From positions 31,468,796 to 31,532,795 of the forward strand of contig OV884012.1 in the NCBI GenBank assembly GCA_930367205.1: 64,000 nucleotides of DNA. Reading direction: 5' to 3'. The notes below the pieces were generated by a model, which made no database searches, was not told where the DNA came from, and saw nothing but the letters and a program-made list of their open reading frames with translations. The position numbers and the translations under genes were made by a program. This document shows, in pieces, positions 21,151-33,475 of the stretch (its first letter is position 1; each line of letters begins with the position of its first letter). This stretch comes from Acanthosoma haemorrhoidale (Eukaryota > Arthropoda > Insecta > Hemiptera > Acanthosomatidae).

Positions 21151-23169
21151 TAGTAACATATAGTATGTGAATATAGTAACATAATCATGCTATATATCTC
21201 TGAAATTATCAGAAACTACTATAACGACTATAACGATGTAAATACCATTTTCCCAAAGAGGTTTCATGTGCAAGGTTGGTTGTAATTAAAACATGTCCTT
21301 TTATTATCACATATGTCTGTTAATAGTGAACCTTTGAGTAATGCTAATATATTATTTATAACTTTGATTGGCCTCACAGTAAATCAGTAATGAGAAAGGC
21401 ATAGTGAAAATCAAATCAAGTACATTAATACATTTCATGTCATTTGATATGATGATACGATGAATTCTTTAATTTAACATCTTACAGATTTCAGGGTACT
21501 ATTGGTTTTCTGTCAGTCAGTTTAGATTTTGTAATTTTCTGCGTAATGTTGCAATAATCAATTAATATAAATAATAATTCTGATAAAAAGTAATATATAC
21601 TTTTTATAGTTCTTAAGATTGGTAAGAATAGCTGGGAATCAGGTTGTTTACGTTATCATAAATGCAAGCGCAATACGTGCCTCGGATACGTATTAATCAC
21701 TTTGTGGATTATACTTACGATACTAGATTATTTGAACAGTTGATCTGAAGATCATTGGATCTGTTAAAGGTTATTAATTTCAATTGTGCTAATGGTATTT
21801 CTTGAAGGTTGTACATTTTATGATGACATTTCAATTAATCAAAAGGATTAATAGAACGCCTTTAGGGACCATTGATTAATCTATTAATGCCACTCCAGTA
21901 AATTTGTTTTAATCGTAGTAGATAACTATCGATTTATTTTCTAGTTCCATTGTGAAACTGATTATATAACTATGTTATTTTAAAAAAATGTTTGAGATTT
22001 TTGACCACTGCAATTTTCTATCCTATGCTTTAATAAATTGGTAATATCATTTAATTTAGGTGCTATTGTATGTATACCGATCATTAGAAACCCATGGGTT
22101 TCTTAAAAATTCAGACAAATCATTCTCCAAAACTTCCCTCAAAAAGTTTGCTAATCCAGTAAGTTTAGTTTTGCAGACCCTGTTGTATGAAAATAATTCC
22201 ACGTTCGTCGGTCAAGTCCTGATTTTAAAATAACGTGTTAAGTCTTTTGAATCGCTGTTTTCACTATATTGACTAATCGTATTTATATTGACCAACAAAA
22301 CTCTAAAAAGGTTTAAAACCTGCAACCAAAAATTTAAGTTGGCAAGTAGCAAGTAAGATCTCAGATTTTTGTTTCCACTGTACATTAGCATAGGACATTG
22401 GGAGTATATTTGCATCTATATGCTTCCTTTTAGAAGGATACTACCTATAAGAATTTATATTTGCAGATTTGTGAAATGAGTATCATGATTTTATAGGATA
22501 CAAAATGACACAATATAATAGCCTTTCCAAAATAACATCCAAAATTTAGCTGAGTGCAGTATTACTCCATGCAAGGTTTCGATGACCTTTTAGCTTTTTT
22601 AAATTATGTTTAATAAGATAGAAATTCAAGAGCAGTGTCACTGACACACCTCATTGACTCTGTATCCGAAAATAATACATACGTTTTTAAATAGGTTTTT
22701 TTTTGTAACATATCTCGTTTCCAAATTTCTTTTTTCTGATCTTCAGTATGTGCAGTGATTCTTTAATAACTTATAAACCTTTCTTCTTTTCTTTAATAAT
22801 AATAACCGATCACTAAGAACGGGAGCACCACCCTCATTAAAGACTAGGCGTAAACTAATCTTTTCCTCTTCACTACCACACGTTCTGTATTTGATTTTAA
22901 TGGAAATTAAAATTACAGGTGGTAAAACTTGATTTTTAGGAAATCATAAACCTAGAATATATTCATTGTCCTATCTTATAAATAAAAAAAAAATTATTCT
23001 TATTTCTTTATTATTCTTATTTTATTTTTATTTATTATTTTTTTTGCAAAACTGAAAGAAAATTGATCTAAGATTTCAAGATGTAAAAAAAAAACAATTC
23101 TTCGAACACAAAAAAAAGTTTAAGAAATATAGTTTTAGAAGTCTATTTGATTTTAAGAAATGGTGTGAA

Positions 23170-23462
23170 TACTGTTGAGAAAAATTCTGATAATAACTTG
23201 TAAAACCAAGTAAAGATTTTAATTGGTTTCTATTTTTCGGTTTTGGGAAATTGTGTATTAATTTGTCTTTATGTGGTTGTGGTATCCAGCGTAATCTTAT
23301 TTATCCTTGAAAAATTGAGACTTATTGCAATTAATTGTTACGTGGTATTCCCGTATATTGTTGAATATGCGTTCCAGTAAGTCAATTTGTTCTGCAATGT
23401 TACTGGTCATTACTAAAATGTCGTCAACCTAAATCTGAACATAAGGTTTAAACCCCTCTAAT
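23170..23462 (-). pseudogene. Gypsy-like reverse transcriptase relic in unit 2
   Basis: Duplicate of 8330-8586 plus the start of 12998-13040 (DDILVMTSNIAEQ and upstream ISLAALSSALNP), here uninterrupted by the jockey-like element. It breaks off at 23462, so the rest of the reverse transcriptase present in unit 1 is missing. Confidence 0.65.
23425..23438. other. Empty target site of jockey-like copy 1
   Basis: CAACCTAAATCTGA occurs once, with left flank TGTCGT and right flank ACATAAGG, which are the outer flanks of the two target-site duplications in unit 1. It proves the exact limits of the insertion. Confidence 0.95.
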
Positions 23463-23726
23463 ATTGGGTTATGTTTAAATTATGTTTAATAAGATAGAAA
23501 TTCAAGAGCAGTGTCACTGACACACCTCATTGACTCTGTATCCGAAAATAATACACACGTTTTTAAATAAGTTTTTTTTTGTAACATATCTTGTTTCCAA
23601 ATTTCTTTTTTCTGATCGTCAGTATGTGCAGTGATTCTTTAATAACTTATAAATCTTTCTTCTTTTCTTTAATAATAATAACCGATCACTAAGAACGGGA
23701 GCACCACCCTCATTAAAGACTAAGCG
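23463..23726. repeat. Internal direct repeat of 22600-22850
   Basis: The stretch from AAATTATGTTTAATAAGATAG to CATTAAAGACTA repeats sequence lying about 870 bases to the left. It ends exactly where the copy of 13737 onward starts. It looks like a crossover scar between units. Confidence 0.8.
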
Positions 23727-23951
23727 TTTATGACGATGAGAAAATCCTGCTTCAGGTTGTTGATGGCATATAGGTGTAAATCATGTTGTAGTTCTTTGGA
23801 GAATTATAGGGGTTGATTAGTTGTTTATTAATATTTTTAGGCTTTTCATTGATTGCTTGGGTCTAGATTCAGTTTTATTGACAGTGACTTCAGATCCAAT
23901 ATCTAACAATGCTTTATATTCTGTGTTGTTAATTTTGATAATAATTTCTTT

Positions 23952-25264
23952 GTTCTTCGTCGATCTCGAGCAAACACCTGGAGTGGAGAAAATATATGAT
24001 CTAACTCACCTGTATTTCACTAGAATACAGGTGGAAAAACCGTACCCCAAACGCGACATCGTCCAGTGCCATAACTGTTAGGCGTATGGGCACACAAAAT
24101 CGTACTGTCACGTACAGTGGGTGTGTGTAAAGTGCAGTGGGCAGCACAAACGTGAATTGTGCTAGAAGCCCCTGAAATCGCCTACAGTATGCGTGCTATG
24201 CCAACAAGGCCATCTGGATAACTACAAGGGTTGCGACGCTTGCAAAATCCTAAAGTGCAGGAGCGAACAACGTCGTCGTCCAGAAGAGGAAAAACCAGCA
24301 ACAAAAAGCGGCCCAACCAGAAATTTGAGGCCTTCGGTCTCTTTTGCCGATGCAGTTTGGAACAGAGAGCAGTCACAGGCACCGCCCACTCCCTGTCCGC
24401 AAGTCATCTTCCCCAGAATTCCGTTCATCCTATCAACCCTCAAGTTCAATCCCATCCTCAACCACACATCTGGCATATTCCTGCACCTTCAAGTTCTTTG
24501 GATCTCACCAGCCTATTAGCCTCATTCCTTACAGAGTTCAGAATCCTAATTACCCCTCTCATTTCCCTTTTTACAAATCTTGTCTCCTACCTTACCCCCA
24601 TTAAACAACATAATACATAAGTGGATCCTTCCGACTCCTAATCCATTCTCTTTTGGAATGCGAATGATGTTCGCAATCACACTAACTAACTTACAGCACT
24701 ACTCCACGACAAGAACAGCGTACTTCTCATTAATGAAACAAGACTATCGAGTAAACGACTATTTACAGTTCGACAGTACCAGACTTATTGAACTGATCGG
24801 GTAGATGGAAGAGCTCTTGCAGGTACCGCTTTCACTGCCCATAACTCCGTTTCCTATCACATAGTTCGTTTGGTAGCAAATGATTTCCTTCAGTCCAATG
24901 CAGTGTCAATCAGTTTCCTTATTGGCGGGGATTTCATGCGAAGCACCAACACTGGGTCACTGGGGGGGGGGGGGGATGGGGTCAAGATCCACCTATACAC
25001 GAGGACGTGCTTTGCTGTCTGCACTGGCATGGAAACATTACTCCACCATACCATAATCAAAACCATACTTATGGCACCAAAGTTGAAGATGTCCTCACTT
25101 CAACTACCCTTCTCTCACTTTCACTAAAAGCCGCTAACTTCTCTGAGGTCAAATACCTTTTGAAAAACTTACCTCACCGAAAATCCCCTTCATATGATCT
25201 CCTCACTTCTCAAATTCTCTGACAACTTCTTCCTAAAGTCATAATCTTCCTAACCTACATTTAA
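23952..25264 (+). pseudogene. Jockey-like element relic, second copy, further deleted
   Basis: Same breakpoints as 13956-15893, but with about 650 bases missing between the endonuclease and the linker (joined near 25047). A stop interrupts the first zinc knuckle (CHNC then TAG). The ORF1/ORF2 junction (CATAAGTGGATCC) is at about 24615-24627. A run of 14 G lies at 24962-24975. Confidence 0.85.
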
Positions 25265-25439
25265 CGGGGAATTAAACAACAATCAGTTTAATAAAAAAAC
25301 CTAATACTAAAACAATGCATAATGAATTTATTGCAGTCAGCTAGTTAAATAGTTAACTTTCAGGTAAAATAGCTGAGAAAACTATTCCCATTTGTTTGTA
25401 CAATGTTAGCGGTTAGTTAATTTTTTGTTTAAAAGTTTA

Positions 25440-26469
25440 AACATGAGTATAAGGTGCTCATAATATTGTCCTGTTCCGTCACATGTACAATAAAACTTTC
25501 ACGTATTGAAAAAGATGTGTAGACTGTTGATCCTTCTATAGGTATCATTAGAAGTTATGATGGCCGCTGTAAGGGAGTGATCTGGCGGGCAAACATCTCT
25601 ATTGCTAACATACCGTTATCGAGAGAAGTTCATTGTCTGAACCCTCAGATTACCGGGGGACCTAATTACCTGCTTATCTCCAGCCATAGACAAAGCCACT
25701 ACTGGCTGGTTATCTGGGCTGCGGGCTGTTGCAGCTGTTTGTCAGGTCTCTTTCTCTACCTTAGCAGCGTTTAAATCACATAGATAGGAAAGAATATATC
25801 TAACAAATATCAATTATAATCGTAACAAAACGCTTTTATTTTATGATTGGCAAAACAAGTATATTGGAAATAGAATTCGTCCAGGTTGAGGGGACTATTT
25901 AGAAAGACTGAAGATGTTATATTATCGATTTCTCTTCGGAGAATACTTCTTGTAAACATTTTCTGGAATCTTAAAGTAATCCTAGCATTAATCCTTAACC
26001 GGTTATTGATGCGGTTATTTGACACCAAACAGATCGACTGCATAGAGAAGAGACCTAAAAGACCCGTCGGCAATATTTTCTACTTGCCTTTAGCTGCTCA
26101 ATATTTCGTTGTAAAAAGTCTCTTCTTTCAGGCTCGTGCGCGATGGGTCTGCAGGCAAACAAATGAAGCTGATTGTCCCATCAATACTGCACTTAACTTA
26201 ATGTTTAAGTCCCTACAGGTTCTCTCATTCACAGGACCCCAATGCGTTAGGCACAGACAGTATTTCTTTGCTAGGACAGTATTAATTAAGGTAGGCACAG
26301 ATTTTTCTCGCTGTAGTCACCGTCATCATTTTCAAACAGCACATTCCTAATATGACGTAGTATGGTAAAAAAATATGTTCGTTATTGAAGAATTGTTACA
26401 TATCATGCAGCCGATAATACTGCATTATTCTGTGGCAATTAGTGATACCTAACATTGATAAGATTCTTT
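25440..26469. other. Unassigned duplicated sequence, unit 2
   Basis: Copy of 16075-16984 with a premature stop in the first open frame and an insertion near 25983-26100. No function recognised. Confidence 0.3.
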
Positions 26470-26754
26470 ATATTCATTCAGCAGTATAAGATTCTTCCGA
26501 ATTTCACAGTTCGCTCTTCCATCATCCGTCTTTTTTTTAATTTGGACTTTGGTGCTCTCTTCCAGACGTTCACCAAATTAAAGATGAACGGCATTACTTA
26601 TTTGTTTTAGTAACGACGACCATGATTTCCAGGAAGAAATTTCTTATCGTTTCCATGACTGTTGGAATATAAGAAAGTATGATTTCTTTTTGCTTCATTT
26701 AAATTCAAATCGAAATTCTTTACTAGAGGTGCTCATATTTCTTTTGTGTATTTT

Positions 26755-26973
26755 TCATCGGTTGCACGGGTACTTCTGACACTTGTTCTTCTGTGACAAA
26801 GGTTGAATTTGTAGAAGATGATGAACACCTCTCACGAAGGAGCCATAAGAAAACAAGATAATGACTACACCGAGAAGAATTTCATAAAATATAAATATTT
26901 TGCATTTGGTTTGTTGAGTGATGGAAAATAGAAGGTCTTTCATAAAATCACAGTTTACACTTGAAAGAAACAT
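26755..26973 (-). CDS. Conserved hydrophobic ORF, copy in unit 3
   Basis: Third copy of the frame at 3029-3352 and 17266-17484. The changes are mostly amino-acid-altering (ILLGVVIILFSYGSFV). Low confidence that it is expressed. Confidence 0.22.
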   Translation of the reverse strand: MFLSSVNCDFMKDLLFSITQQTKCKIFIFYEILLGVVIILFSYGSFVRGVHHLLQIQPLSQKNKCQKYPCNR

Positions 26974-27246
26974 TTTATTTTAGCATTAAATAATCAGAAT
27001 AATAATGCAAGAAAATGATACAGGTTTACAAAATACAGGTTGATAATAGTTATGTTATATGTGATTTTTATATTTAGAAAAGGGTAATGTTATTAAATTT
27101 GAATATTCTTCTCACGGCAATTAAGCTAACTCTGAGTATATAATCTCGTGAGGGAGCTACAACCTTTCGAAAGTGTGTCTTAAATACTTTAGTATATTGA
27201 TATAGTTAAATGTGTCTTTAGTCAGTAGTTTTATTGCTTTCAGCGC

Positions 27247-27252
27247 TTTATT
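27247..27252 (-). promoter_or_regulatory. Poly(A) signal AATAAA, paralogue C
   Basis: AATAAA on the minus strand downstream of the TAG of paralogue C, in conserved context. Confidence 0.55.
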
Positions 27253-27318
27253 GGAGGGTAGTTTTGGATTTTGATTATGTTCTTTCTTCATGGTTGATTT
27301 TGATGATACTTGCTTTTC

Positions 27319-30300
27319 CTATTGTTGTAGATCCTAAAACAAACGGTTGATATGAGATAACTTCTACTAAATGAATTGTATATCACGCATCATTTCATAA
27401 TCAAATAAATTAAATTCAATCTGGGTCAGCTTGTTTTTTATCCCCGCTATTACAAGATTAAATTCATTTTATTAGAGGTTGAGGTATTCATTTTAATCTA
27501 CTAATGAGTTAAGTTTTAACTGTTTCAAAAAACTTTTTAATTTAGGTTAGCGAATGAAGTTGTAAAAGTAGCTGTTTTGAATTGGATTATATTAATAAAA
27601 TTAAATGTGCCAATAAAAATTGTAGGCTGTCTACTTAAAAAAAGTTTGCAATATTAATTATAACAGTTATTTGGTACATTAGACTCCTGGATGTAATCAA
27701 TTCTACTTAAATGTTTGAAAAAAACTCATCTCGTTTTTAGCGATTACAAAAATTGTTACAATATTGTTTTTATCCTATAATTCTCGGTATATAAAAAATT
27801 AAATTTTAAATATTTACTTAAGTTCAACTTTTAAAAGAAATTATTAGAGTTACATACATGTTTCGACTCTTCAAATATATTCATATTGAACAAATTTTTT
27901 AATATTTATATTAATACAAAGTTGTATAAGTTTATTTGAGATTTACCTTGCGAACGCATAGTAGTGGTTTATCAAGAATATTCTGGTCCGTTTCATGCAT
28001 CCTGATTTCTGCGCATACCTTAACTTGTTCATTGTTTTGTTCTACATTGAATTTTATGCAATAAGCTTCATCATCAAGATAGTGACTCTTATCTTCATAA
28101 ATTGAACATTCGTCGATTAGATCATTTACTAAAACATAAAATATGTTTGTTATCTATATATCAGAAGATGTAAAAGAAAATTTAATTATAAATGTATTAC
28201 TGTCTTTTCTTTCTGTATATACCACAGAACCATTAACGGATATTTTTATTTCCAAATCTGGGCTTTGCCGAACGTCGAATGTATTCTTGTCTATTAAGGT
28301 CACCATGGCAAGAACTGAAATATTAAATAATCATTTAACCACAATTTTTGTAATAACAATGTAAGTACCTTAAAAAATGCACTATCCATGAAAATTGACA
28401 CAAATACAATTTTGTTTTTAGTAATAACTATGGTTTAGTAATAACTTGTACATGCTCCATATGTGCTACTTATTAGATGTACCATATCATGTCATATTTA
28501 ATAATAGGTTCAACTTAACAGAATAACAAGACCACAAGGGAAAAAAATCCTTTGACCTTGTAGTGTTATAAAGTCAGTTATTTACATATTTAGATAAGTG
28601 AGTTTGATATTTCTGAAACAGAAGGTTTTGTTCCACTTTCGCTCGTTTGCTGTACTTTTGGCAAGTAGTATTTCCTTTCAATTGTATTGCTTTTATAATC
28701 TGTACCGATTGTATTGGTACAAATGACATTTGTACAGGAAATGTTTCTAATTGAATATATTTTAGTCGTCACATATGCAAATATAAAATCTTAAGTCATG
28801 AATTCCATGGTTCATTCAGATGAATAGTATGTTACCACATATTATTTTGGATTGCATGTGATTCTTATTGTGGATGTTTAAAGGCTACTTCGTATGGATG
28901 CTGCATTGAAAAATCAAAATCGAGATGAATGCTAAACATAAACCAATTTTAGTAAAATATTTTAGTTAACGAGTATAACGCTAATCAACTATAGTTGCCG
29001 TCTTGAATTAGTCGCTTAGGAAGAAGGGGATACTTGGTACGGTATTGCCTCATACCGACGGGGGGGGGGGGGCTAATGACTAATTTTCTTATTTCTTAAC
29101 GGTTGACACTATCGAAGTAAAGGGATCACGTGGATAGAAGAGAAATAGTGCACAGAGCGGCAACAAGGTTTGCTATGTATCTGTGCGGACTCAAGCTTCT
29201 GGTGGCAAATATAGTTCTGATTACCATTATTTTTAGAATTGATATCACAGAAATTAATTTTTCATAAATAAATATATTATATTCAACAAAAGTTCATACT
29301 TACGGTCAGATTCTCCGACCTGGGTTTGACACGCGCAGCTGATGACATTGGAGCAGTCACATAAACCGTTGAGAAAGCTTTCCAATCCTGTAAAGTAAAT
29401 ATTGTTTAGTTTATATAAGCACATTTTATGCACTTTGAACATACATTTTACCTCTACGGAAGGAGTAAAGAGAGTCGGTAGGTTGAGACACGATCGGTTC
29501 AGTGTGTGTAACTTTTGCTATACACCTACGGAAAAATTTTAATTTAGAATTTATTTCTTGTTCAATTCAAAAGAATATTTTTTTGTTTTCAACTGAGCAC
29601 TAGAATTTTATTTGTTAGAGAATAATCTTCACTCATATATATTCCTTGTAAGAAAATGAGCAGCTCTAATGATTTAAATAATTACATCATTGCAAGCGTG
29701 ACAAAGTGATATTTTTACTATGATGTCTCGATTGATTTCTATGTAGCAATAATATGAATAATTGACTTTTTTTGAGTAAATAAATATATAAATACCTAGC
29801 CCAATTTATGTATAAAATAAACATGAAATGATTTTATTGGCTATTTTATACAATAAATATCATTTCCTAATTATGATATATACAGTAAGTTAAATAATTT
29901 TAACATTACAAAAGATAAATACTTAGTATATATTTAATAGTTAATTATATGGTTATTGTTAGGTATAAACCGTTAAAATTATTTTATTTTAATTATTCCG
30001 TTAATTTCAAACTAGAATAGAAAATAGTACTATTCTTGAATGGTACAAACAATTGAATTATTTTAGAGCCCTATAACATAGGCGAAACCATTGATTTTTT
30101 TAGAAATATGAACACTGCAGCCCTGTCAACCCACCCAGAACCCAATATATCATTCTAACATTACGAAAATAATTACTCAATATATATTTAATAGTTAACT
30201 ATATGATTATTGTTAGATAGAAACCAAATAAAATGATTTTATTTTAATTATTCCGATAAAATATAGCATCCGATAACCAACAAAAACACTTTGATGAGAT

Positions 30301-31494
30301 CAAGTGCTGGTGCAACCAATAGCGAATCAAAGTTAATGAAGCAAAATGTTCCGACAATACCATTACTCTCTTCCACCTTCTTGTCCAATAGTTATTTTAA
30401 TTCCATTCCTCGTCCTGTATCCGAGAAGTACTTAGGCATTTAGGCTTCCATCTTGACAAAAGGGTAATGGCTGCTTTGGACAACTATACTGCTATAACTT
30501 ATATAATATATAACTGCTATAACTTTGGACAACTTTACAGACTACTTCGAAGGATATCCCATCACGCAATAGAATATAAATTACAAATTTACAGTTTTAT
30601 ACTAAAGCCATCTGGACATACGGATTAGAACAATGCGGAACAGCAAAAAAGTCGAACATCAAGCGCATCCAATCCTTTCAATCAAAAGTCCTGAGAACTA
30701 TATTAAATGGCTCTTATTACGTCAGAAACAAAAACCTTCAAAACATTCTTAATATGCCCTAAATTGTTGAATTCATCCCTTCCAAGGTCACGAAATTTCA
30801 TCGAAACCCTAATATGCTAGCACAGTGATTACACTGTGCCACGCATCCCTATAATCATCCTTGGAGACAAAAGCGACAGTGGCCTTCTGACCTGCTATAA
30901 ATACGTGACAGTGGGAGTCCAGGAAATGACCAGTTTCTCCAATCATGCCCTGAGCGTCTGTGGATCTCGCACTCTTGGGGAGCGTCACTAGCTCGTATCC
31001 GGTGTCGCGGCTGATGAAGGAGCGCGGGGGACATCCCAACATTCCGCTTCCTCTTTCGCATGCAAGCGGGTGACAATCATTAGGATTTGGGAGGTCTCTG
31101 GGATGTTTGTAAATACTGTATAAATGAGCGAGTGAATGGTATGAATGAGAACATTGAACACAATTACTTATTGCCAAATAAAACAGATTGTAATTTTATC
31201 ATAATAAAGATTTGATTTGAAAAAAAATATGAAACTATAATAATAATATCATAATTCAAATGGAGGATCATATAAATGGACAAGCTATGAACAAGTATGT
31301 GTGATTTCCGTAAGAAAATAAGCTATTTGTAGTGTTATGATATGTAAATTATTGGGTGATTAAACGTTAGAAACGTCCATAAAAGCATTGTAAATTACTA
31401 TTATCTAAAAGCTAACATTAAATAAAACTTACCCATAGAGCAATAGTGTGCCTAAAAATAATGTGCCTGAGATAACTTGAATAATCAATCCCAT
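27319..31494 (-). CDS. Secreted DUF4773-like protein, paralogue C (6 coding exons, 166 aa)
   Basis: Coding exons are 31433-31494, 29452-29525, 29304-29387, 28231-28314, 27947-28128 and 27319-27333. Exon lengths (62, 74, 84, 84, 182, 15) and phases are the same as in A and B, although many residues differ. The leader MGLIIQVISGTLFLGTLLLY is intact. The cysteine cluster reads CDCSNVISCACQ. The core has DLEIKISVN, ECSIYED, YCIKFNVEQ, KVCAEI and LLCVRK, ending DLQQ. All cysteines of A are kept while surrounding residues vary, as expected for a disulfide-stabilised secreted protein under selection. Intron 1 (29526-31432) is long because a jockey-like fragment sits in it. The function is unknown. 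Confidence 0.72.
29060..29072. repeat. G13 homopolymer
   Basis: Run of 13 G in the intron between exons 3 and 4 of paralogue C. Similar runs occur at 24962-24975, 44518-44531 and 48674-48685, and C10 at 35135-35144. Confidence 0.95.
30266..31212 (+). pseudogene. Jockey-like relic: reverse transcriptase C-terminus and 3' UTR
   Basis: It matches about 40030-40835 of the intact element: a WCNQ-like segment, the YLG motif region, KSNIKRIQSFQSKVLRT and the tail. A 3' UTR follows, extended by a segment at about 30960-31080 not present in copies 1 or 2, ending near ATAATAAAG. It lies in intron 1 of paralogue C on the opposite strand. Frames are broken, and the 5'-truncated shape is typical of LINE insertion. 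Confidence 0.82.
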
Positions 31495-31559
31495 CTTCTC
31501 AAGGATCAGATTCCAATAGTATAATTTGTGACACCACTCCTAGCATAAGGAAATTACAA

Positions 31560-31925
31560 AAAGAAGGTTTACTTTTTTTTTCGAATTTTTAGTAGCGGGG
31601 ATTTAACAGATAGATAAGATATAAATTTAATTTAATTATTATGGGTGAGCTTTCTCATAACTAAACGAACCCAAGGCAAGATGATAAAAATACCATGATA
31701 TCGAAATGTGCTTATGAAATGACAGCTACTTCCACAAAGAATTTATTCTTCCGCACATGCGTATGGAGATGTAGCAGAGGGTCTAGGACAAGTTCGCCTA
31801 AGAAATGTTTAGACGATGGCACTCTGGCAATAGTTTCCTAAAATTTTAAAATGACGTATAGAGAAGGTGCAAATATTAAAACAGTTTTTGCCAAAATGGA
31901 TTCTTACCTTTTGCTTTTAAATAAC
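31560..31925 (-). promoter_or_regulatory. Conserved 5' block of paralogue C
   Basis: Matches 6355-6725 (A) and about 20150-20525 (B). It includes the donor AAAAG/GTAAGA near its upstream end and the segment TTCCGCACATGCGTATG. Confidence 0.45.
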
Positions 31926-32184
31926 AATCCTTTGTAACATATCAATTAGAGTTATAAAAAATATAGTAATATTATCATGCTATATATCTCTGAAATGATC
32001 AGTTAATGTTAGATACAACGATGTGAATACCATTTCTCCAAAGAGGTTTTATGTGCAAGGTTGGTTGTAATTAAAACACGTCCTTTTATTATCACAGATT
32101 TTATATCACCAGTCGGTTTATGGTGAATTTTTAAGCAATGCATAGATAAATTTGATGCATACTACACTAAGTCTAGTAATAAGA

Positions 32185-33475
32185 ATCGCATAATTAAATA
32201 CAATTACAATCTGCCTTATTGGGTAATAAGTAATTGTCATAAATGTTCTCATTCATACCATATTTACAATTTTCATTTACTCACCCATTCATACAGTATT
32301 TACAAACAGCCTAGAGACCTTCCAAATCCACTTGGTTGTTACCTTCCTCGCATGGGAATGAGGAAGCAGAGTCTTGGGAAGTCCTCCACGCTCCTCCGCC
32401 AGCCACGTCACCGGATAGGAACCACTGAAGGCTGATAAAGAACTGAGAGGCACATACGCTTAGGACATGATTGGAGAAACTGGTCATTGCGAGGACTCCC
32501 ACTGTCACGTATTTATCCCATGGTCACGAGGTCACTGCCGTTTTAGTCTCCGAGGAGGATTATATGGATTTTAGTGGTGGAGTCTAACGAGTGTGCTAGG
32601 GGATTAGGGTGGATGGATAGTTTACTATGGAATTTTGGAAAATTGAAAGGGATGAGTTCAAGAATGTAAGGTATATTATCGTTATGAAGGGTTTTGTTGC
32701 TGACGTAATAAGGGGAATTTACTATTGTTCTCAGGGCTTTTGATTGAAAGGATTGGATACGCCTGATGTTCGACTTGTTTCCTGTTTCCCATAGCCCCAT
32801 TACTTATCTACTTTGCAGATTATTAATTTATTTTCTATTGAGAGATATAATGTCCATTGAAGTACGCTGTGCAGTTGTCCAAAGCGTCTGGTTAGTTATT
32901 GCCGTTTTAGACTCGTATGTGGGTCCATTGGTTGCACCAATACTCGATCTCATCAAGGTGTTTTTGAAGGTTATGCGATGCAATATCGGGGTCTGGGTCG
33001 GATGACAGGACTGCAGTGTTCATATTAACTAAACATGTGTGTAGGAAAAAGTTTTTTTTATTCAACAATTGGAAGTAGACATTTAAGATGAGGCATCATT
33101 GGGTGGTTTACCAGGTTTGGTGAATAGCACAATAATGGAATGTTTCCAAAGGAGAGGAAAGTGCGTCGTTCAGATAATGCAATTGTAAATATACGGTTGG
33201 AAGATTATGACTTTAGGAGGAAGTTGTTGGAGAATTTGAGAAGTGAGGAGATCATATCCAGGTTATTTTCGGTAAAGTAAGTTTTTCAGAAGGTATTTGA
33301 CCTCAGATAGGTTAACGGCTTTTGGTGAAAGTGAGAGAAGGGTAGGTGATGTGAAGACATCTTCAACTTTTGTGCCATAAGGATGGTTTTGATTAGAAAG
33401 GTGAGGTGTGGAAGTGCGGGAAAGATGCAGAGCGAGTTCCTCCGACCTATCCCCATCCGAAGCCACCTAGAAAAA
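32185..33475 (-). pseudogene. Jockey-like relic, minus strand, internally deleted
   Basis: From right to left: linker (ASDGDRSEELALHLS, 33263-33466), the start of the reverse transcriptase, then a jump to the C-terminal part (SNIRRIQSFQSKALRT, NSPYYVSNKTLHN at about 32640-32770) and a 3' UTR to about 32185. The catalytic FADD region is largely missing. The 3' UTR carries an extra segment at about 32305-32460, as in another relic but of different sequence. Confidence 0.8.

Larger units (their letters stand above)
16985..23462. repeat. Tandem unit 2, gene-bearing part (paralogue B)
   Basis: Nearly identical to unit 1 (3025-8586) apart from large indels. It contains paralogue B, a 5'-truncated I-like LINE insertion at 20588-21150 not seen in units 1 or 3, and the empty target site (23425-23438) of jockey-like copy 1. 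Its right end (23463-23726) is a second copy of 22600-22850 within the same unit, marking a rearrangement junction. Confidence 0.9.
23726..26469. repeat. Tandem unit 2, transposon-relic part
   Basis: Second copy of 13737-16984. It contains the end of the gypsy protease (with DTG changed to DIG), the jockey-like relic and the unassigned region. Confidence 0.88.

Noticed and set aside
30809..31177. Minus-strand frame of 122 codons
   Set aside because: It lies over the 3' end and 3' UTR of a plus-strand jockey-like relic; no domain or splice support.
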